From Nipponacmea schrenckii (taxonomy: Eukaryota; Mollusca; Gastropoda; Lottiidae): DNA of 64,000 nucleotides. The stretch covers positions 42,660,722 through 42,724,721 of the forward strand of contig CM060199.1 of NCBI GenBank assembly GCA_030562195.1. The letters are read 5' to 3'. Position 1 is the stretch's first letter. Each line of letters begins with the position of its first letter. Of this stretch, positions 20,040 to 30,088 are shown piece by piece. The translations under genes and the position numbers were made by a program. Under the pieces are notes generated by a model. It ran no database searches, had not been told where the DNA came from, and saw only the letters and a program-made list of their open reading frames with translations.

Positions 20040-20701
20040 AAATCATGGAAATGCGATAAAAATCTCATTTTTGCTGCCATTTTGACAATCATCTTGGATT
20101 TAATGTCGGAGATAGTCAAAAACATGTGGTTTTGTTACCCAGGGACCTTTAAAATCTATAAATGATCTATTACATGGCATATTCCTCATAACGGGTAAGG
20201 AAATAGAACAGAAAGCATTTTTGGTCGCCATTTTGAACGCCATCTTGGATTTAATTATGGCATCGATGGTCGTTGATATTATAAAATAGGTTTTTGGAAC
20301 AAATGAGTCAAATAACCTATTAAATGGTATATTTCATGGCAAGTCAAATCGTAACAAGTCGGAAATAGCACAAAATGAACTTTGTAGCCGCCATTTTGGC
20401 AGCCATCTTGGATTTAAAGATGGGCACGATTGTCGTACGAAATTACAAATGTGTTCATTGGATCCAGTGACCATAAAAACCTCTAAAATGATAGATTACA
20501 TGACACATTCCATTACAAAGATTGAGAAAATAGTATAAAAAGCAATTTGGCCGCCATTTTAGTGGCCATTTTGAAAAAGGGCTCTGCCCCAACCGAAAAA
20601 ACCTTTTTTCATCACTGCACTCATCGAATTCATATAATACAACATATTTAGCCTCAGAAAACAACATGCATTTATGATGGCCTCAGATTGTCCCAACCCT
20701 A
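20040..20701 (-). repeat. right terminal inverted repeat (662 bp)
   Basis: Inverse of 15779-16316 with about four sub-repeats, one more than the left end. Each has, on the minus strand, TAAATCCAAGATGGC followed by AAAATGGCGGC-like words (for example 20390-20417 and 20230-20258), then CTATTT..C, a CCATGTAATAGATC-like word and GGTTTTTANGGTCACTG. The shared block CAAGATGGC(G/T)GCC is the YY1 consensus. Confidence 0.75.
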
Positions 20702-20709
20702 TTTTTACT

Positions 20710-21480
20710 CGTTTCAAACAGATTATTAAATGCATAATAGCGGACGCGTGACTTGCTGACCATACATTACAATAGGGGTTTGACGAAGGTCAAAATCAAG
20801 TTTGCTACCCATCAAAGCTGGCGGTGAAAACACGGGAATCGTTTATAGGAGTAGCTCGACAGACTACGAGACTACTATCATCTTATCCTGCTCTAAGTTC
20901 TTTATGAGGCTTAACACCAAAACTAGTTAAACACATTGAAAATAATTTATTTGGATAATGAGACATTGACTACTGACCTTTTTAAAAACGAAATAAATAA
21001 TAATAATTTGCTAACATAATGGGTGTTGGCCTAATATTTTTGTCGCTTTATCATACTGTTTTTCAAATTAAATCAACTAATGTTATATTTTTTTAGATAC
21101 AAAATAACAGAAAGAACAGATGTTGACATGAGGTCAGGAATCTTTTGTCTGTCACTTCAACAAAATAAAAAAATTACATAATTACATTACATAAAGATCT
21201 GTAGATTTAATTAAATCTATAAATTAAAATAGGCTTATGTTACTATATTTATCAGTAATTTCATGACGCCATCAAAAATGAAGTAACTTCTAAGGACTAT
21301 TAACGGAAAAATAGCAATTAAAAAAAGATCATCGAATAAATCAAGGAAAATTTTCCGTTCCAAATTCCAGTCCACATTCCACTAATCTCGGCTGATAATT
21401 TAGAATCAAAATTGCTCTGGTCGTTGTTTTTTTTTTTAATTTCAAATCTTCTTGACATTGAATAACAATCCAAATGCATA
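20710..21480. other. no gene seen
   Basis: Right flank of the DNA transposon. Sequence at 20735-20905 is less AT-rich but has no long frame. The remainder is AT-rich. No repeat partner was noticed elsewhere in the window. Confidence 0.4.
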
Positions 21481-21504
21481 AATATGCATATATATATATT
21501 TTAG

Positions 21505-21670
21505 ACCAGAAGCGGCAAAATTGAAATTAGACGAAGAAGGGCCAGTGGAAAGAAAAGCGGAGGTAGAAAGAAAAGCGGAGGTAGAAAGAGAAGCGGAGGT
21601 AGAAAGAGAAGCGGCGGTGGAACGAGAAGCTGACGAGGAAAGAGAAGATATTCGGGATATCTCCATATAA
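21505..21670 (+). other. short Glu/Arg/Lys-rich repeat ORF, possible terminal exon
   Basis: An open stretch of about 55 codons ends at TAA 21668. It is made of an 18-bp minisatellite encoding EVERKAEVERKAEVEREAEV and related units, a highly charged pattern that would form a single helix or coiled coil. It is preceded by TATATATTTTAG, which looks like a splice acceptor, so it could be a last exon. Equally it may be a plain minisatellite. Frames on the opposite strand (Ser/Ala or Leu/Phe repeats) are shadows. No family was recognised. Confidence 0.25.
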
Positions 21671-22500
21671 AATATTGAGTTCTACTAAAAGAAAACAAAA
21701 TGAGCCAAATAATAATACTAGAAACATATACTTAAGAGTTTTTAAACAGTAACAACATTCACATACTAGCACACCTTAAATCATATACATGAAACATTGA
21801 AATTTATATGTTTAAGATATTAACATGTTGTAAGGTTTAAGATATTTACATGTTGTAAGTTAACTACATAATATTAGAGTGAAATAAGTAGCAAAATTTG
21901 AATGCAAGAAACGGTGCTCCATCTTCCATGTAACTATCCATATGATATACAAGTATATATCAATTATTCCATGATTCATATAATATAACATACTTTATAA
22001 TAATATTATATATTTATATTATGACCTATAGCTATTAACCAATAATAATATAGGAAAGTAAGATAATTAACATATAAAAGATCCGTTCTACATACAAACT
22101 TACTATAGTCTTATCTTAACAAGAAGTACTTTAATAAAACTTATTGGGATTTCCAATAATTTGTAACTTGTTACACCGAGTTAACATTTGAACAGTTTCA
22201 CACAATTCTACATTATTATCTAAATTAATCCATTCACTTTGACTAGGATTAAAGTTAACTAAAAGCAGAAGTTGTCCACACTTAAATCTACCTTTTTAAA
22301 CAATATAAAGTCCTCATTAACTTCAATAGGCATTAAATTAAATTGCCTTCCAACTGAGAATGAGATAATTTATTCGAGGATGCTAAATTATGATTGTCTT
22401 TTAAATTATTGACACAATGAGATACAGTAACTGGCTTAGTACATCTATTAAATAACAATTTATCCTCAGGTAATACTGTACCATTAGCATCAGTAAACTG
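21671..22500. other. no gene seen
   Basis: Very AT-rich. Contains repeated words AAGATATT(A)ACATGTTGTAAG near 21816-21860. The stretch 22150-22500 read on the minus strand has scattered retroelement-like words but nothing firm enough to name. Confidence 0.4.
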
Positions 22501-22510
22501 AAAACTACCT

Positions 22511-22765
22511 AAAGGTAATATAGATAGTTGGTAACATATATAGTTAGAATTGTTGCAAAACCCTCAACCTAACCCTAAAGGTAATAGATAAAGTTGGTAA
22601 CATATATAGTTAAAATTGTTGACGCAACCTAACCCTAAAGGTAATATATATAGTTGGTAACATATATAGTTAGAATTTTTGCAAAACCTCAACCTAATTT
22701 GAAGGTTATAGATAAAGTTGGTAACATATATAGTTTAAATTGTTGACGCAACCTAACCCTGTGCA
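22511..22765. repeat. ~60-bp tandem repeat, four copies
   Basis: Units containing TAGTTGGTAACATATATAG and CAACCTAACCCTAAAGGT recur at roughly 60-64 bp spacing. The ACCCTAAAGGT core is not a telomere repeat. The array abuts the Penelope-like fragment. Confidence 0.75.
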
Positions 22766-22777
22766 AGTGAGTCCTAA

Positions 22778-23059
22778 AGAGTATCTGAGTATATCGATCA
22801 CTTCCTCTTGCCTCTTGCTTCTAAACATCATGCCTATTTGAAAGACACAAATGACTTCGTACAAAAAATCAAACCACTTAATATTCCGGCAAATGCGCTC
22901 TTGGTTCGTCTAGACGTTCAAAGTATGTACACTCGAATTGATAATGATTCTGGACTCCTGGCTGTCAGAAAGGTTTTTGATAGAAAGCCAGACTCTGATA
23001 GACCTGATGACGAAATTATTGAACTTTTAGATATATGTCTTAGACGAAATGATTTTATA
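22778..23059 (+). pseudogene. Penelope-like RT fragment, plus strand
   Basis: The open frame reads RVSEYIDHFLLPLASKHHAY, then LVRLDVQSMYTRIDNDSGLL (RT motif A with its Asp) and RPDDEIIELLDICLRRNDFIF. It aligns with residues 21-115 of the protein at 7948-9513 at clearly less than full identity, so it is a different, older copy. It begins just after the tandem array and is cut at 23060 by another tandem repeat. Motifs B and C, the Cys cluster and the GIY-YIG domain are absent. Confidence 0.8.
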
Positions 23060-23762
23060 TTCAGTGTTTCTATAGTTGCAATAATAGAAAGACTAGCACA
23101 AAGTTCTATACAATTAGTCTATAGTTTCAATAATAGAAACAATAGCAAATATTTTACATTGATAGAAGAATAAAATAGCAGAATAGAACTCATTAGAAAA
23201 CACTGTTTCTATAGTTACAATAATAGCAGAATAGAACTCATTAGAAAACACTGCTTCTATAGTTGCAATAATAGAAAGATTAGCACAAAGTTCTATACAG
23301 TTAGTCTAAAGTTTCAATAATAGAAACAATAGCAACAATAGCAAGTATTTTCCACGCTAGAAGGATAAAATAGCAGAATAGAACTCATTAGAAAACACTG
23401 CTTCTATAGTTGCAATACTAGAAAGATTAGCACAAAGTTCTATACAATTAGTCTAAAGTTTCAATAATAGAAACAATAGCAACAATAGTAAGTATTTTAC
23501 ATTGATAGAAGGATAAAATAGCAGAATAGAACTCATTAGAAAACACTGTTTCTATAGTTGCAATAATAGCAGAATAGAACTCATTAGAAAACAATGTTTC
23601 TATAGTTGCAATAATGGAAACAATAGCAACAATGGAAAAAAATAGAAAAGGAAGTTTCAATAATAGCAGAATAGAACTCATTAGAAAACACTGCTTCTAT
23701 AGGTTGCAATAATGGAAAGATTAGCACAAAGTTCTATACAATTAGTCTAAAGTTTCAATAAT
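23060..23762. repeat. ~147-bp tandem repeat with nested short repeats
   Basis: Units carry TTTCTATAGTTGCAATAATAG, AGATTAGCACAAAGTTCTATAC and AGCAGAATAGAACTCATTAG. The last word recurs at 23177, 23225, 23373, 23520, 23568 and 23665, giving a main period near 147 bp and a nested short period near 48 bp. The array directly truncates the Penelope fragment. Confidence 0.8.
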
Positions 23763-24296
23763 ATTATTATTCAATCGAAATCTTGCACTATCGAACATTA
23801 CATAAATCTTAAAGGCGCCCAGGCTTTATTTGTTTCGGACAATCATCCGACAGCCTCAAACACATGAAATCTTTTGGTTAGCTAATCAGAAATAGTCTAC
23901 AGAGCTTACCTTTGAAATTTGAGCCTTCAAATCCATGTGTATCCATAATTATCCGTGTTTGAAAAATCATGACTTAAGAAATTACGAACGTCCCGCCATA
24001 TTGGAAAACGGTTCGTCTTGATAATCAAAGAGTTATCCTTCCCGTCGTGCAATAGCGGTCATCTATATAAACAGAATACAACGCATTTTTCAATTGTAGA
24101 CTTTGTCAACAGGACACACAATTTTCAGACTGACTGGAGACCAGCCGCGTACAGCACGGAAAAAAATGAAAAGTGAATTTTTTTGTTTGTGGCATATTTC
24201 AATGTATTTTGCGATTTTCTCAGAGCTTGAATATTTCTGAGGACTGTTTAAATGTAACAAAGGCCCAAAACGACCCCTAAAAATCAAACCTGGGCC
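23763..24296. other. no gene seen
   Basis: Mixed-composition sequence without a recognisable frame. It ends at the junction with the decayed Helentron, where CTGGGCCCC meets helicase-coding sequence at about 24297. Confidence 0.4.
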
Positions 24297-25145
24297 CCTT
24301 TAACTGGCTTATTATTCTGATCATTTCAATAAAAGTTACTGTACAAAAACTACCATTTACTAATCCGGTAGACACATCTAGATTATCTACCAACATAACT
24401 TTCGTTCCTTTACCTATTGTCAATAATTCAACAAGAGGGGTGTCAGTAGCCTTTACACAACTATCTTTTAACTTCATTGTCCCAGATCTAGCGTCTTTAG
24501 AGTAATCTAATGCTTTGATATGAACAGAATCTGGACACTTTTCAGAAATAATTTTAGTATTATATCTATTTACCTGCTCATTTGTGGAGAATATGTGTAA
24601 ACAATCATCCTCTATATTTGTAACTCTTCTTTGTAACATTTCAATATCTGAGGTCAACATCTTTTCACCCCTATATCGTTTTCTAATCATATTTAAGAGA
24701 TGTGCAAATGCCAAATCGTCCTTTTGCCTCATGATTTCTGTCAATTCAACTAACTTGAAATAGCCATTCCAAAAATCTATCACGCTATCATGACATAGAC
24801 TAAAAGCCTTGACTGGTTTCAATTGCCACATGTCACCAAAACAGATAACACAAATATTTCCGAATAATTCATTGCTGTTTGTACCTTTAATTTGACCTAA
24901 TCGCCCATTAATGTAAGACAACAAGTTATGATCTTCCATGGATATTTCATCTATTATGACAATTTCCAAGTTACGATATTTACATCTGAGTGTGTTTATT
25001 GTTTCGTGTCCTAGTGGTTGATATGGTAACCTGAAACCTTTTCTTATCGAGAAGCTATTATGAATAGTTGATGCTCCGATATTGTATGCAGAAACTCCTG
25101 TAGGTGCTGCCAATAAGACTGTTATTTCATCTAAGCTTTCTATTG
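24297..25145 (-). pseudogene. Helentron PIF1-type helicase part, minus-strand copy
   Basis: Minus-strand frame with PIF1/RecD-like helicase motifs: LLAAPTGVSAYNIGASTIH (motif Ia region), NLEIVIIDEISM (motif II, D-E), ICFGDMWQLKPV (motif III, G-D-x-x-Q) and KVMLVDNLDVSTGLVNGS (a late conserved block). It is shifted by one base relative to the Rep/Walker A part upstream (break near 25145). It loses frame again at TFIE/MIRII, because one A is missing compared with the plus-strand copy at 27770. Sequence similarity stops at 24297, so motifs V-VI and the endonuclease are absent. The helicase would unwind DNA during rolling-circle transposition. This copy is inactive. Confidence 0.8.
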
Positions 25146-25147
25146 AT

Positions 25148-27184
25148 TTAGATCAAAATACGCGAGGCTTCATAATGAATGCATTTAATAAGATGGGACT
25201 TTCCAGTACCGACTGAACCAGTAATAAACATTCTAAATGGATCAGGTTTTTTTCCGTGTATTTTATCTAAACAATATTGACGGATATCATACAATACCTG
25301 CGTTTGGATTTCATTTATGGACCTCATCAAAGGAATTGCATCTTTTTTTGAAATACCGCTTATGTGTGTTTCTGAACGAATTCTATTTGTATTATTATTG
25401 AAGGGCATAATATCGGGTATTTGATGTTCATGGTCACTGTCCTCGTCGTCATCATTATTGTCTTGTCTAAATTGTTCATGCTCAATTCTATCCAATTCGG
25501 TTTCAGGTGCAATTTGAGCCCAGGCATCTTCCATTCCGCCACATTTTGCAATTGTCTCTTCTATAGATTTAATATCAATATCTGATTGAAAACCTTTTCT
25601 GTTTTGTTCAACAATTTCTTTTACGTGAACAAGATTTTCTGATAATTTGATCGATCCGCTTTTATAGAACTCTTCGTGTGTATTAAATCGAAGGGGCTTT
25701 AACTGTGTATCAAAACGATAAGGTAGAAACAGCTGAAGACTACTGAGGTAATAATTTGCTGGGTCTTTTGTTATAGAAAATCTTGTATAACGAATAATGT
25801 CTGGTGGGGTTTCTTGAACGTTTTAGAATTCATTTTGCAACTTAAAAGCTGGATTTTTCTCGGAATCGACATTTGGATTTTCTGACTTTGACATAAGTCT
25901 ACATTCTGACCAAAACTTAGCTATGCACAAATCATAAAAAAGCATTCCCTTAGGTCTGTTAAAATATCGTTCAACATATCCAACCATAAACATGTTACTG
26001 TCGGTTAGCGTACCTTCATTTGCTCTACTCTGTAACACCTTAATCGACAAAGTCATTTTAATATTATTTTTACCTGTTGGAATGAATTGAACACAACTTG
26101 AAAATTGCTTTAATGGTAAACCTAAAATTCGAAGAGCATTTTCTGGACCGGACATCTCTCTGGAATGTAAATATGCAGTTGAAATTTTACACATGCATGC
26201 CTATGCTTCTAAGTTATACTTGTATGTTTGGCGTAAAAACAGTCCCATTTCCCTTTCTGCTTTCGTGATGTATGAAACTATATATACCACACAGGCATAT
26301 GCATCAGTGACATATTGTATATCAAGGTTTGCGTTCCAGGCTCTTAACATATGAGAATTAAACTGATTAATCGATGAAGCATTAACACCCCTTTTAAGAA
26401 CTATGTAAGTTTTGTTTGTTAGTTTTTCACATGCTTGTTTAAACTTTTCTTGTCTTATATTAAAATGAGCATAAGCAGAAAGTGAAATATAACTTTCATC
26501 CTCAGATGCCAATTCTTTCCATATTTATTCAAGTATTTCTTTTGTGGTTTCATTTGACATGTTATTTACCTTACTATTTTCACGGGACTCTTTTACATTT
26601 TCAGCACTATCAGTAGTATTGTTGATTTCTAAAGGACGACAAATAAACGTTCTGTTAGATGGAGCCTTGGGAAAATTAAATTGGCATACCTTCTTGTTTT
26701 TTCGACAAGTTTTGGAATGTTTTGAACTATGTTTTTGCACATTTGAAACAATTACGTGTAATTCAGGATCTGTGTTTTCGTCTGGGAGTTCACACGATAT
26801 ATATTTGTCAATAAATTCGACAACTTTTTCATCTGAGTCAACGTCTAATTTTGGACTGTCTAAAATGTATACGATTCTGTGGATATGTATAGCGCCTCGA
26901 GCTTGGATTTCGGATTTAAAAAAACAGTCCGTAACTTTGCCAATAGGATTTGATGGAGATAACAGAAATTTCCTCAAAAACAATCTTGCAATTGTGACAG
27001 GATTTGATCTCAAAAGTTCACGTTTCTGCATCCCATTTAAATCGCTAACTTTAATATTCGACCCTTGTTGAAGTAAAATAGTACTCAAGAATGACTCAAA
27101 ACGTAATTCACTACATGAAAAAGAAACAAAATAGGTTGGAGTACCAAGTTGTCTGATCATTGCAAAGAGGTCATTCTGGGTTGC
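25148..27184 (-). pseudogene. Helentron Rep (HUH nuclease) to helicase Walker A, minus-strand copy
   Basis: One frame from the gap edge to 25148 with in-frame stops at about 26522, 26205 and 25824. Order: NDLFAMIRQLGTPTYFVSFS, then SEIQARGAIHIHRIVYIL with the H-x-H of the HUH metal site, then DAYACVVYIVSYITKAEREM with the paired tyrosines of the Rep catalytic motif, then ENALRILGLPLKQFSS, then the helicase start with TGSVGTGKSHLIK (Walker A). HUH-Y2 Rep joined to PIF1 helicase defines Helitrons, and the 'YIVSYITKAE' form is that of the Helentron branch. The stops show this copy is dead although all landmark residues remain. It runs into the gap at its N-terminal end. Confidence 0.85.
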
Positions 27185-27684
27185 NNNNNNNNNNNNNNNN
27201 NNNNNNNNNNNNNNNNNNNNNNNNNNNNNNNNNNNNNNNNNNNNNNNNNNNNNNNNNNNNNNNNNNNNNNNNNNNNNNNNNNNNNNNNNNNNNNNNNNNN
27301 NNNNNNNNNNNNNNNNNNNNNNNNNNNNNNNNNNNNNNNNNNNNNNNNNNNNNNNNNNNNNNNNNNNNNNNNNNNNNNNNNNNNNNNNNNNNNNNNNNNN
27401 NNNNNNNNNNNNNNNNNNNNNNNNNNNNNNNNNNNNNNNNNNNNNNNNNNNNNNNNNNNNNNNNNNNNNNNNNNNNNNNNNNNNNNNNNNNNNNNNNNNN
27501 NNNNNNNNNNNNNNNNNNNNNNNNNNNNNNNNNNNNNNNNNNNNNNNNNNNNNNNNNNNNNNNNNNNNNNNNNNNNNNNNNNNNNNNNNNNNNNNNNNNN
27601 NNNNNNNNNNNNNNNNNNNNNNNNNNNNNNNNNNNNNNNNNNNNNNNNNNNNNNNNNNNNNNNNNNNNNNNNNNNNNNNNNNNN
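27185..27684. other. scaffold gap (500 N) between two opposed Helentron copies
   Basis: Exactly 500 N. The minus-strand Rep/helicase enters from the left and a plus-strand helicase/endonuclease leaves to the right, so contig orientation across the gap is doubtful. Confidence 0.98.
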
Positions 27685-28860
27685 ATAGGTAAAGGAACGA
27701 AAGTTATGTTGGTAGTTAATCTAGATGTATCCGCTGGATTAGTAAATGGGAGTTTTGGTACAGTAACTTTTATTGAAAATGACCAGAACAATAAGCCAGT
27801 TAAGATTTATGTCAAGTTTGACAGTGCAAGAGTTTGCTTGAATAATGCAGCGAGTCGTCTTCCTCCTAATATTGAACAAGGTAGCATTGCTATAGAAAGA
27901 TATGAAAGCACTCGCATAAATTATAAAGGTGATATTCGGCGCCAATTTCCATTACGTCTTGCTTATGCTGTCACTATTCACAAGGTTCAAGGTTTGAGTT
28001 TAGACAGAGGTGTGGTTTCACTAGATAAAATCTTCCAATCTGGTCAAGCTTATGTTGCACTGAGTCGAATCAAAACACTTCAGGGACTGACAATACAGAA
28101 TTTTGACGAAAAATTCATATATTGTGATGAAAAAGTTGAGTGTGCAATAAATGCTATGCCCAGACATTTACAACCTGATAGGCAATCTTCACCTTCTGAT
28201 TTTAATATCATTTTGTTTAATGTTCAAGGCTTAACTACACATTTAGAAGATATAAAAAATGATCAAAGATTTCTCAAATGTAATGTTATTTGTTTGACAG
28301 AGACTTGGTTAAAAAATGTAAGGAATCACGCTAGTCTTAGATTAGATAGTTATTTTTTCCATAACCAAGCTCGTGCTGATAGTTATGATAATAATACTTT
28401 TTTCAAATATCTACAGGAAAAAGAACATGGTGGTGTTGGAATGTACTACAAGATAAATACAAACAGTCATATTTTAAATTTGGGTCTTTTGAATATGGAA
28501 TATATTGCTTTCAATCTTCCGGATAAAAATGTTTCTGTTATGGTTATTTATAGGCCACCAAAATATGGATTGGACATGTTTATACCACAATTAGAAAAGT
28601 TATTGTACGAACTACAGGAATCCGGGCACAACTATATAGTGATGGGCGATTTTAATCAGAATGTTTTAGGAGTTTGTTCCATAAGAAATTGTTTCACTGA
28701 CTTTGGTTTTTCGCAGTGCATTGCAGACATTACTACTGAAGGTGGAACTATTATCGACCATGTGTATACAAGTAGTGGTATTAATTTAGCCAAGGTAGAA
28801 TTTCAGATTGTTCCTACTTATTATAGCTATCACGAGGCAATACAGATAACACTTAAATAA
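27685..28860 (+). CDS. Helentron helicase C-terminus fused to AP-type endonuclease
   Basis: 391 codons with no break, open at the gap. The first ~170 residues are the end of a PIF1 helicase: IGKGTKVMLVVNLDVSAG, then AYAVTIHKVQGLSLDRGVV (motif V) and QAYVALSRIKTLQGL (motif VI with the Arg finger). From about 28195 it becomes an exonuclease-endonuclease-phosphatase domain: FNIILFNVQGL, NVICLTETWL (catalytic Glu), GGVGMYYK, YIVMGDFNQNV (D-x-N) and YYSYHEAIQITLK (final catalytic His). Rep-helicase-endonuclease in this order is the Helentron arrangement, in which the endonuclease resembles that of CR1 LINEs. The last motif reads S-Y-H where S-D-H is usual, so activity is uncertain. The N-terminal part would lie in or beyond the gap. 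Confidence 0.85.
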   Translation: MGKGTKVMLVVNLDVSAGLVNGSFGTVTFIENDQNNKPVKIYVKFDSARVCLNNAASRLPPNIEQGSIAIERYESTRINYKGDIRRQFPLRLAYAVTIHKVQGLSLDRGVVSLDKIFQSGQAYVALSRIKTLQGLTIQNFDEKFIYCDEKVECAINAMPRHLQPDRQSSPSDFNIILFNVQGLTTHLEDIKNDQRFLKCNVICLTETWLKNVRNHASLRLDSYFFHNQARADSYDNNTFFKYLQEKEHGGVGMYYKINTNSHILNLGLLNMEYIAFNLPDKNVSVMVIYRPPKYGLDMFIPQLEKLLYELQESGHNYIVMGDFNQNVLGVCSIRNCFTDFGFSQCIADITTEGGTIIDHVYTSSGINLAKVEFQIVPTYYSYHEAIQITLK

Positions 28861-29227
28861 AAACAAGGAAATAAAACTCAAATCAATAAATAATGAAACC
28901 ATAAAATGATAGATTATGATAACGAAACAAATTTAGAAGAAGAAAAACCTTGAAACCTTTATGATGTTGAGATCCTTGCCAGGTTGAATTCCTGGCAGAA
29001 TGCAATCCATATTGTTAGGATCTCATTGAAAGGTTTAACAAACAACAGCATTTCTAACGTTTTCATTTTTTTTAATTTGTAATATATTGTCATTTTTTTC
29101 AGAATGATATGGTGCCTATTGATTATTAGATCCACATGTTTGTGTAACATTTAGATTTATGGAATGAATTATTATAGTAATTTTTCTGGACTATATAAAA
29201 TACATAGCTATACTTTAACAAATGCTC
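28861..29227 (+). other. Helentron 3' untranslated region with nested hairpin
   Basis: No gene. The notable feature is a nested inverted repeat at 28953-29036: AAACCTTT/AAAGGTTT outside, GAGATCC/GGATCTC inside that, and TGCCAGG-TTGAATT-CCTGGCA (28977-28997) as a perfect 7-bp inner stem. Similarity to family C elements begins only at about 29228. Confidence 0.55.
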
Positions 29228-29539
29228 ATTTAATTTTTGAAGGCTGATCATAAGCAATAGCTCTCGATACGGTCTATCCATTGACAGGCCTAAATCATAT
29301 TTTGTTGCACGATGTATACTTTTCGTTTCATCGGTAAAAGCTGTTTGTTGCATATGCTTTTGGGCAATCTACATTACACGAGTTTCAGCAAACCGATTAT
29401 GCTTTGAAATAATTTATAAAACGATTTATACTCTGTAAAATAACGTTACTGTTCTACCGATACTTCGTGGGGGAGGTTTAAAGCGTATAACAAAATTGCT
29501 ACGCACTGCGTCAGAACCTCGCGAAGCCTGGGGATCTAG
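29228..29539 (+). mobile_element. Helentron 3' terminus of family C type
   Basis: The sequence from about 29228 to CTAG 29536-29539 is a diverged version of the last ~310 bases of the family C non-autonomous elements (compare 50575-50888 and 55550-55859). It includes TACGCACTGCGTCAGAACC and GAAGCCTGGGGATCTAG. It contains ACGCACTGC, the inverse of the family C 5' arm GCAGTGCGT. It sits directly downstream of, and in the same orientation as, the Helentron gene, so it is either that element's own 3' end or a C element inserted there. Confidence 0.6.
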
Positions 29540-30088
29540 TTTTTTTTTTTTTTCGAAATTTACACACCTCACTGCGCCTAGACTGCAATAGTTATAACAT
29601 TGTCTCAACTTCTCTAGACCTTCTGTAGTGGCGACGTGTTGCATAAATATAAAATGGAACATTTTTGCAAAACCGGAAGTGCTACATTGCAACATGTCTA
29701 AAAAGTCGGTCAGTGGCGCTAGAAGTCGCAATTTTTGATCGATTTTCTTCGGGTTTGCATTTTTGAAAACTTGAAACAATTTCCAACAAGATAGTTTAAA
29801 AAATTTCGAAATTCGGAAATTCATAGCATACATTTTTTTACCGTATTTTGCACATTTTTGCAACTTTGCTATTTTAAGACCGATTAATCTGAAAATTTGG
29901 GTGCCTTCAAGTATCACGAATATAAAAACATTGGCAGAGTCAAAATTTTTGCTTCATTTCCGGTTTCAACGTAAAAAGGGTTTAAACTTCCGGTTGACCT
30001 ACTTGTGCTGTAATTGATGTATCGCAACAAAATTTATGTCAATCTTAATTAAATTAGAATACAAAAAAACGAAGAAGAAAAAATCCGA

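Larger units (their letters stand above)
15779..20701 (+). mobile_element. complete hAT-like DNA transposon with long sub-repeated inverted ends
   Basis: Outer ends are AGGGTTGtGACAAT on the left and the inverse ATTGTCCCAACCCTA on the right. They are flanked by the same octamer TTTTTACT at 15771-15778 and 20702-20709, a target duplication of 7-8 bp depending on how one shared T is assigned. The terminal inverted repeats are very long (15779-16316 and 20040-20701). They are built of degenerate ~180-190-bp sub-repeats that each hold a CCAAGATGGCNGCCAAAATGG-like block and a GGTTTTTAGGGTCACTG-like block. Between them lies one transposase gene broken by a LINE, a stop and a frameshift. The 8-bp duplication and the transposase motifs suggest hAT-like affinity. 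The sub-repeated TIRs are unusual for hAT. Confidence 0.75.

Noticed and set aside
22511..22765. Telomeric repeat, suggested by CCTAACCCTAA
   Set aside because: The word occurs once per ~60-bp unit and is not in a tandem hexamer run.
26544..27071. 175-codon plus-strand frame
   Set aside because: Shadow of the minus-strand Helentron Rep coding sequence.
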